Positions 6,982 through 10,741 of a stretch of DNA of 10,741 nt are shown here, piece by piece; within the stretch, counting starts at the first letter, position 1; each line of letters starts with the position of its first letter. The translations under genes and the position numbers were made by a program. Source of the DNA: Erysipelotrichaceae bacterium (GTDB taxonomy: Bacteria; Bacillota_I; Bacilli_A; Erysipelotrichales; Erysipelotrichaceae); the NCBI GenBank assembly GCA_030533035.1, contig JAUNJW010000028.1, positions 1-10,741 on the forward strand, in the 5' to 3' direction. The notes under the pieces were generated by a model. That model was given only the letters and a program-made list of their open reading frames with translations, had not been told where the DNA came from and did no database searches.

Positions 6982-6987
6982 ATCCGT

Positions 6988-6995
6988 CCTCCTTT
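6988..6995 (-). promoter_or_regulatory. Strong ribosome binding site of the small leader ORF
   Basis: AAAGGAGG on the minus strand, 6 bases before the ATG at 6981. It has no other gene to serve, since the lipoprotein gene has its own GGAGGG at 6815-6810. This is the main evidence that the small ORF is translated. Confidence 0.7.
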
Positions 6996-7012
6996 CGCTT
7001 GTGATGTTTTGT

Positions 7013-7040
7013 ATTATAGACCATCAAACCGAAAAAACAA
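7013..7040 (-). promoter_or_regulatory. Promoter of the BMP transporter operon
   Basis: A perfect -10 TATAAT (7018-7013) lies 16 bases downstream of TTGTTT (7040-7035), a partial match to TTGACA. The upstream DNA, to 7140, is very A/T rich and could act as an UP-like region. Transcription would start near 7006. The inverted repeat TTTAAT-9-ATTAAA (7053-7073) lies just upstream of the -35 and is a weak operator candidate. Confidence 0.75.
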
Positions 7041-7132
7041 TGTTTTTAGAGCTTTAATTTGCCAAACATTAAACCATCCAAATTGAAAACTAAGAAAAAA
7101 CTTCAACTATTTTCAGTTTCCTTTCATTTTTC

Positions 7133-7167
7133 ATAAAAAAAGACAGACCGCTCACCGGCGGTCTGCC
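7133..7167 (-). terminator. Strong intrinsic terminator after the C11 protease gene
   Basis: On the minus strand GGCAGACCGC / GCGGTCTGTC (7167-7158 with 7151-7142) forms a 10-bp stem (one G-U pair) with a 6-base loop, followed by seven U residues (7141-7135). It starts 16 bases after the stop codon, and isolates this gene from the transporter operon. Confidence 0.93.
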
Positions 7168-7183
7168 CTTCAGGACTCAGAAA

Positions 7184-9976
7184 TCAATATTTTACGAACG
7201 GTGTGTAGAGAGTGTTTCCGTAGATATCGCAGAGCTCATATCCGAAGAGGATATTGTCAGCGCTGACATGAGCGTCGGCGATTTCAAGAACCGGTTCACC
7301 GTTGGCGTCTGTTTCAACTGTGATCGCGTCTCCGAACAGATAGCCGTCATCGAAGCTGGCGTCATAGGAATAATAGTCGCAGGTGAATCTGATTGTGTCG
7401 CCTTCGAGGATCGGCAGCAGTTTGCCGTCTGTGTCAAACTCATACTGCTTTTCCGCCCCGATAATCTTTCCGGCTTCATTCTCATCCGAGAATTCCACCA
7501 GCAGATGGACGTCTTCATCGTTGAGGAGCGCCGGGATGTATCCCCTGATGACATAATCCGTGTCAGATGCGAATTCACTGCTCAGCAGATAGTAAGGAAC
7601 CAGCTGGTCGTTGACAGTGAGCCACATGCCGTCATAGTCAATGAGCAGATCGCCGTCATCATCAAATTCGAAGATGTTGTCGGCGCCAAGCTCGATATAG
7701 CCCTGGCCGTCATCAACCCAGACATTCAGCTTCACATCCTGGATAATGGACCATTCGTCATTGCTCAGTGAGAGAACCTGGGCGCCGTTCTTGTCGCTCA
7801 GAACGAGGTCTTCGGTGTCAACGTGGGCTCTGCCGTAAAGAGCGGAGAACAGATCAACAACACTGCTGTCATAAGTGCCGGAGCCGCCGAGCAGCTGGTT
7901 GAGCAGGTTCGAAGAGGAACCGCCGCCGCCCAGCAGTGAGGACAGATCCAGCTGCTGGTAGGAGGTGCCGTTGTTTACCTGGCCCCCGCCCAGCAGGTTC
8001 AGCAGGGAGTTGGATGTGCTCGAGGAAGCGATCTGGCCGGAGGCTTCAAGGGAAGCGAAGCTTCTGACCGCCTTGGCATAATCCTGGTCGAAACCGATGT
8101 TGTTATAGATATTGAGAATAGAATTCACCATTCTTGTCTGGCGGTACGGGAAATAGATCGATACGCCGTAGGCATTGGTGATGTTCTTGGTGCGGTTGTA
8201 CTTGATGCAGGACTGCAGCGCGTTGATCAGCGCCTTGGCCTCACTGGTTCCCAGGGTTGAGCAGAAGTGGATCAGGTCAATCTGGTCCAGTCTGTTGGAC
8301 TGGGCAAATTCTCTTGTGACGCTTCTGGCGTCAGCCACATTCTGGTAGCTGCTGGTTGTCAGGTCACTGTTGATCTTCTTCGCGAATGCGCTCAGAGCGG
8401 ACGGGACTGTGGCCTTGAATTCCGCCAGGTCGATCAGTGAGAGTGTGTTCTTGTCGGCACTTGTGGCGCCCTGCTGTCTCTTTGTGCAGAAGTCATCGAT
8501 GACATTCTGGCCGATGTCCAGCGAGGACATTGAGCTGTTGGAAGCGAATTTTGTCAGCCAGTCTGTGTAATACCAGCCGGTGCCGGGTTCGGTTTCTTCC
8601 GAAGCAAGCAGATAGTCGGCATAAGGTTCCACCGCGACCGCGGTTTCCATGTTGCCCATCAGGCAGGCGTCAAAGCCGATGATGTCGAACTTGATGCCGC
8701 CGGCTTCCAGGGCCTGGGCGATCCTGTCCACAGGCATGGAACTGTTGGGATACAGTTCATCATAGCCATAGCCGGTAACGGATCCTCCGCCATGATCCCA
8801 GAAGACCAGGATATAGCGGTTGGCCGGATAATTGGCAGCGCCCCAGCGGATGAATTCCGCCAGTGTGCCGGCGTCTGTCATTGCCTTTTTGCCAATATTG
8901 TTTTCCAGAGGTTCAAGACCGTTGTCGACAACCCGCCAGTACTGGTTGGTGCCGGCTGTGACAGCGTTGTTCCGCCATGTCTTCGTGCCGCCGGTCTCAA
9001 CGATGATGTTGATCTTGTCGGAATGGGTGGCTGATACCATTTCCATCAGGTCCGAAGTGGCCATTCCGTATTTGGATTCAAGGTCGGTGCCGCACATGTA
9101 GACAAGCATTGTGACCTGGTCCTGGCCGTTGCCGAGCAGGGATGTGTACTTCTTCCTGGCGCCGGAGGCGACCTGGGTGTTGACCGTATTGGCGGAAGCG
9201 TCCACATAGGAAACATTGTTTGTGATGGCTGAACCGAAATTGTATCCGCTGGCAGCGGATGCGCTGCCGCCGGTATTCGTATTCGTGTTTGTATTGGTAT
9301 TTGTGTTCGTGTTGATTGTTGACGAACCGCCGCCTGAGCAGCCGCCTCTGCCGAAGACAAAGAACAGTACCAGCAGGATGATCAGCAGGAACAGAAAGCC
9401 GCTGCCGCCGCCCTTCTTTTTGCCGCTGTTTGAATTCAGCGGAATACTGCTCTGCGGCTTGGGCTGCTGGGGTTTCGGCAGCTGGGTCTGCTGCGCATGG
9501 GAAACAGACGGCTGTGAATGTGTGTATCCCTGCTGGGAGCTGTGAGCGTAATTATTTGAATTGTTCAGCGCGTTCAGCAGGTCATTCATCGAAATATTAT
9601 GATTGTTCGTGATGTTGGTGTTTGAGCTGGCCGCCTGGCTCTGCAGCAGGTTCAGCAGGTCCGTGATATCAATATTATTATTGTTTGTTACCTGTGTGCT
9701 GCTTGACTGCAGACCGTTCAGCAGATCGCTGATGTCAAATCCGCTGCCGCCGGCCCTGGTGCCTGACTGGGATCCGGAAGCCCGCAGGATTTTCATGACG
9801 TCGTCCAGGTCAAAAGCATCTGAACGGCCGGAGCCGAACAGACCGGAGGCCTGTGCGTGCTGTCCGCGGCCGCTGTTGCCGGACGGTTTTTCCCTGCCCA
9901 GTCCCTGGCCGTGCTTCACCGCTTCCGCGCTTTTGCCGGAGTCATTTCTCTTTCTGGAGTGTGGTCTTTCTGACAT
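7184..9976 (-). CDS. Membrane-anchored clostripain-family (C11) cysteine peptidase
   Basis: A 930-aa protein. Residues 1-185 are hydrophilic, with Ser/Asn/Gln-rich stretches and four short motifs of the form (F/I)DxxDLLNxL near 55, 80, 102 and 128. KKK (186-188) precedes one membrane helix (about 193-209), so the N-terminus should be inside and the rest outside. A Thr-Asn repeat (221-235) acts as a spacer. The C11 domain (about 285-640) begins [14 protein letters not shown]; the catalytic pair is visible as FWDHGGG (His395) and [11 protein letters not shown] (Cys438), with Asp436 matching the residue thought to give Arg/Lys specificity in the family. A Gly/Ser/Leu-rich linker (655-705) leads to an acidic C-terminal domain (about 705-930) of unknown role. 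Start: the ATG at 9976 has GGAGG 6 bases upstream and a TATAAT just before it; a longer in-frame ATG at 10102 lies upstream of that promoter. Substrates are unknown. Confidence 0.9.
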   Translation of the reverse strand: MSERPHSRKRNDSGKSAEAVKHGQGLGREKPSGNSGRGQHAQASGLFGSGRSDAFDLDDVMKILRASGSQSGTRAGGSGFDISDLLNGLQSSSTQVTNNNNIDITDLLNLLQSQAASSNTNITNNHNISMNDLLNALNNSNNYAHSSQQGYTHSQPSVSHAQQTQLPKPQQPKPQSSIPLNSNSGKKKGGGSGFLFLLIILLVLFFVFGRGGCSGGGSSTINTNTNTNTNTNTNTGGSASAASGYNFGSAITNNVSYVDASANTVNTQVASGARKKYTSLLGNGQDQVTMLVYMCGTDLESKYGMATSDLMEMVSATHSDKINIIVETGGTKTWRNNAVTAGTNQYWRVVDNGLEPLENNIGKKAMTDAGTLAEFIRWGAANYPANRYILVFWDHGGGSVTGYGYDELYPNSSMPVDRIAQALEAGGIKFDIIGFDACLMGNMETAVAVEPYADYLLASEETEPGTGWYYTDWLTKFASNSSMSSLDIGQNVIDDFCTKRQQGATSADKNTLSLIDLAEFKATVPSALSAFAKKINSDLTTSSYQNVADARSVTREFAQSNRLDQIDLIHFCSTLGTSEAKALINALQSCIKYNRTKNITNAYGVSIYFPYRQTRMVNSILNIYNNIGFDQDYAKAVRSFASLEASGQIASSSTSNSLLNLLGGGQVNNGTSYQQLDLSSLLGGGGSSSNLLNQLLGGSGTYDSSVVDLFSALYGRAHVDTEDLVLSDKNGAQVLSLSNDEWSIIQDVKLNVWVDDGQGYIELGADNIFEFDDDGDLLIDYDGMWLTVNDQLVPYYLLSSEFASDTDYVIRGYIPALLNDEDVHLLVEFSDENEAGKIIGAEKQYEFDTDGKLLPILEGDTIRFTCDYYSYDASFDDGYLFGDAITVETDANGEPVLEIADAHVSADNILFGYELCDIYGNTLYTPFVKY
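9272..9316 (-). repeat. Asn-Thr hexanucleotide repeat tract inside the C11 gene
   Basis: Fifteen codons alternate Asn and Thr after an initial Ile, from about seven copies of an AAC/AAT-ACA/ACG type hexamer. It lies just outside the membrane helix and probably serves as a flexible spacer. Codons vary between copies, which lowers slippage compared with a perfect repeat. Confidence 0.8.
9550..9815 (-). repeat. Four imperfect DLLNxL motif repeats in the C11 N-terminal region
   Basis: The encoded motifs are [39 protein letters not shown] and [13 protein letters not shown], spaced 22-26 residues apart, with Asn- or Ser-rich stretches between the last three. They look like short amphipathic helices. 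The last three are also similar at the DNA level, which suggests growth by internal duplication. Confidence 0.7.
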
Positions 9977-10000
9977 AATATCCCTCCCGTGATTGATTTC

Positions 10001-10029
10001 ATTATAGCCAAAAATAACGGACGATACAC
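10001..10029 (-). promoter_or_regulatory. Probable promoter of the C11 protease gene
   Basis: A perfect -10 TATAAT (10006-10001) sits 25 bases before the ATG at 9976. The -35 is poor: GTGTAT at a 17-base spacing, or TTGTGT at 19. Transcription would begin near 9994, leaving only a short leader with the GGAGG site. No riboswitch-like structure is seen. The rest of the gap to the DUF3990 gene holds only a terminator. Confidence 0.6.
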
Positions 10030-10080
10030 AAAACCATTCTGAATTCTGAGCGGTACGGAGCTCAATTTTAATGATCTTAA

Positions 10081-10119
10081 AGAAAAAAGAACATCTTCCC
10101 ATAGTCAGAAAATGCTCTT
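10081..10119 (-). terminator. Intrinsic terminator of the DUF3990 gene
   Basis: On the minus strand AAGAGCATTTTC / GAAGATGTTCTT (10119-10108 with 10098-10087) forms a 12-bp stem with two G-U pairs and a 9-base loop, followed by a U-rich run TTTTCTTT. It starts about 21 bases after the stop codon. Confidence 0.75.
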
Positions 10120-10140
10120 TATCCTCCGGTCCGTTTTAAA

Positions 10141-10701
10141 TCAGATTGTATCGAGAAGTTCAGCGAGAGTTTTCTGATACTCCGCTTCTTCGGCCGCCAC
10201 CGTCTGCCGGTAGCGCTGCACGTCCTGTGGATCAAGTATTTCAGAACCCGCAAAGTGAAGCTGCCCTGCCGCTTTTTCAGTTTTGATGACAATCTGCTCA
10301 TAGGCCGGTCCCGCCATCAGCAGCTTCATCGCCTGGGGCGGCGTCAAAAAGCCGCTGGTGATGATTCCGAATGTGTCATAGATGGTGTCATTGGCAATCG
10401 GCCCGATGATGACGTCGGCCTCTTTCAGCGTATCCGGCTGATGACTGCGGTTGGCGTAAATATATCCGAACCAGTTTTCATCCCGCGCAAAGCGGTGCAC
10501 ATTCAGGCCTTCCAGGTCAAGTTCATATATATTCAGAACCGTATCCTGTCCCTTCCTGATTCTTGCCCAGCGTTTTGCGAACTCCGCCTGGGCAGTCGTG
10601 TAAAAGCCCTGGCCGAAATCGGCGTTCTTCCTGCCGAAGTGCACTGACGGTGCGGGTATCTCCTCAAACCCGGCGTGATAGAGTTTCAGTATTTCACCCA
10701 T
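10141..10701 (-). CDS. DUF3990 domain-containing protein
   Basis: A 186-aa soluble protein without signal peptide or membrane helix. Blocks typical of DUF3990 are LYHAG (7-11), DFGQGFYTT (28-36), QAEFAKRWA (38-46), VLNIYELDLEGLNVHRF (55-71), the DENWFGYIYANR block (74-85) and DVIIGPIANDTIYD (96-109). The spacing of a His in LYHxG and a Tyr in GFYTT recalls the first two motifs of ADP-ribosyltransferase-like folds; I believe this family has been related to that fold, but the link and any catalytic activity are inference here. The ATG at 10701 has GGGGAGGG 4 bases upstream. DUF3990 genes in gut Bacillota often sit next to small DUF3791 genes, and the few upstream bases in this window may be the end of one. 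The C-terminal 40 residues are charged and probably helical. Biological role unknown. Confidence 0.88.
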   Translation of the reverse strand: MGEILKLYHAGFEEIPAPSVHFGRKNADFGQGFYTTAQAEFAKRWARIRKGQDTVLNIYELDLEGLNVHRFARDENWFGYIYANRSHQPDTLKEADVIIGPIANDTIYDTFGIITSGFLTPPQAMKLLMAGPAYEQIVIKTEKAAGQLHFAGSEILDPQDVQRYRQTVAAEEAEYQKTLAELLDTI

Positions 10702-10741
10702 ATTCCCTCCCCTTGTTTTTTATTGTTCAGCGCCTGGATCA
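10686..10741 (-). CDS. Possible 3' end of an upstream gene (DUF3791-like partner?)
   Basis: One minus-strand frame stays open from the right edge and ends at a TGA (10688-10686) inside the DUF3990 gene, reading IQALNNKKQGEGIWVKY and overlapping it by 16 bases. A second frame reads DPGAEQ and ends at TAA (10722-10720), 18 bases before the DUF3990 start. Either could be the true gene end; only 17 codons or fewer are visible. A DUF3791 gene is the usual upstream neighbour of DUF3990 genes, but nothing in these residues proves it. Confidence 0.25.
   Translation of the reverse strand, partial: IQALNNKKQGEGIWVKY

Noticed and set aside
6805..7010. Possible purine riboswitch ahead of the nucleoside importer.
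   Set aside because: The conserved purine-riboswitch core sequences and paired loops are not present; the leader instead holds a translated small ORF.
7042..7060. Plus-strand sequence GTTTTTAGAGCTTTAATTTG resembles the start of a type II CRISPR repeat.
   Set aside because: It occurs once, with no second copy, no spacers and no cas genes; it lies in the AT-rich upstream region of the importer promoter.
7074..7140. CodY-type operator upstream of the importer, as expected from the B. subtilis relative.
   Set aside because: ATTTTCAG at about 7109-7117 matches only one half of the consensus palindrome; the other half is absent.
9977..10102. N-terminal extension of 42 residues on the C11 protease, from an in-frame ATG at 10102.
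   Set aside because: The extension covers a terminator hairpin and the TATAAT promoter, and has no ribosome binding site, whereas the ATG at 9976 has GGAGG at good spacing.

Overview
All recognisable genes in this window lie on the minus strand, so the biological reading order runs from high to low coordinates. The gene content (a BMP-type nucleoside ABC transporter, a membrane-anchored clostripain-family protease, a DUF3990 protein, tandem MgtC-like proteins, a BspA-like leucine-rich repeat protein), strong AGGAGG ribosome binding sites, TATAAT-type promoters, a lipoprotein signal peptide and U-run terminators point to a low-to-moderate GC Bacillota, probably a gut-associated member of the Erysipelotrichia or Clostridia. 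The sequence alone does not settle the genus.

Layout in reading order. (1) 10741 to 10141: possible last codons of an upstream gene, then a DUF3990 protein (186 aa) ending in a terminator hairpin. (2) 9976 to 7184: a 930-aa clostripain-like (peptidase C11) protein with its own TATAAT promoter, a repeat-rich N-terminal region, one membrane helix, the protease domain with a visible His/Cys pair, and a large C-terminal domain; a strong terminator follows. (3) 7040 to 1730: a promoter, a previously unlisted 30-codon small ORF with an excellent ribosome binding site, a terminator-like hairpin, and then the four genes of a nucleoside-type BMP ABC importer: lipoprotein, double-domain ATPase, permease, permease. 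A 12-bp hairpin separates the lipoprotein gene from the ATPase gene; the last three genes are coupled or nearly so. A terminator closes the unit. (4) 1700 to 178: a promoter and two tandem MgtC/SapB-family membrane proteins of clearly different sequence, closed by a short hairpin. (5) 119 to 1: the first 39 codons of a probable leucine-rich repeat protein running off the window.

The transporter genes should work together as one importer: the lipoprotein captures nucleoside (or a similar ligand) outside the cell, the two permeases form the channel, and the ATPase drives transport. The other units look independently transcribed. The points most worth checking are the small leader ORF with its terminator-like hairpin ahead of the importer, the repeated short helical motifs on both sides of the membrane helix of the C11 protease, the divergent second MgtC paralogue, and the DUF3990 gene with a possible partner upstream.

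The window appears to be ordinary chromosomal sequence: no RNA genes, CRISPR arrays, insertion sequences, integrases or phage genes were seen.
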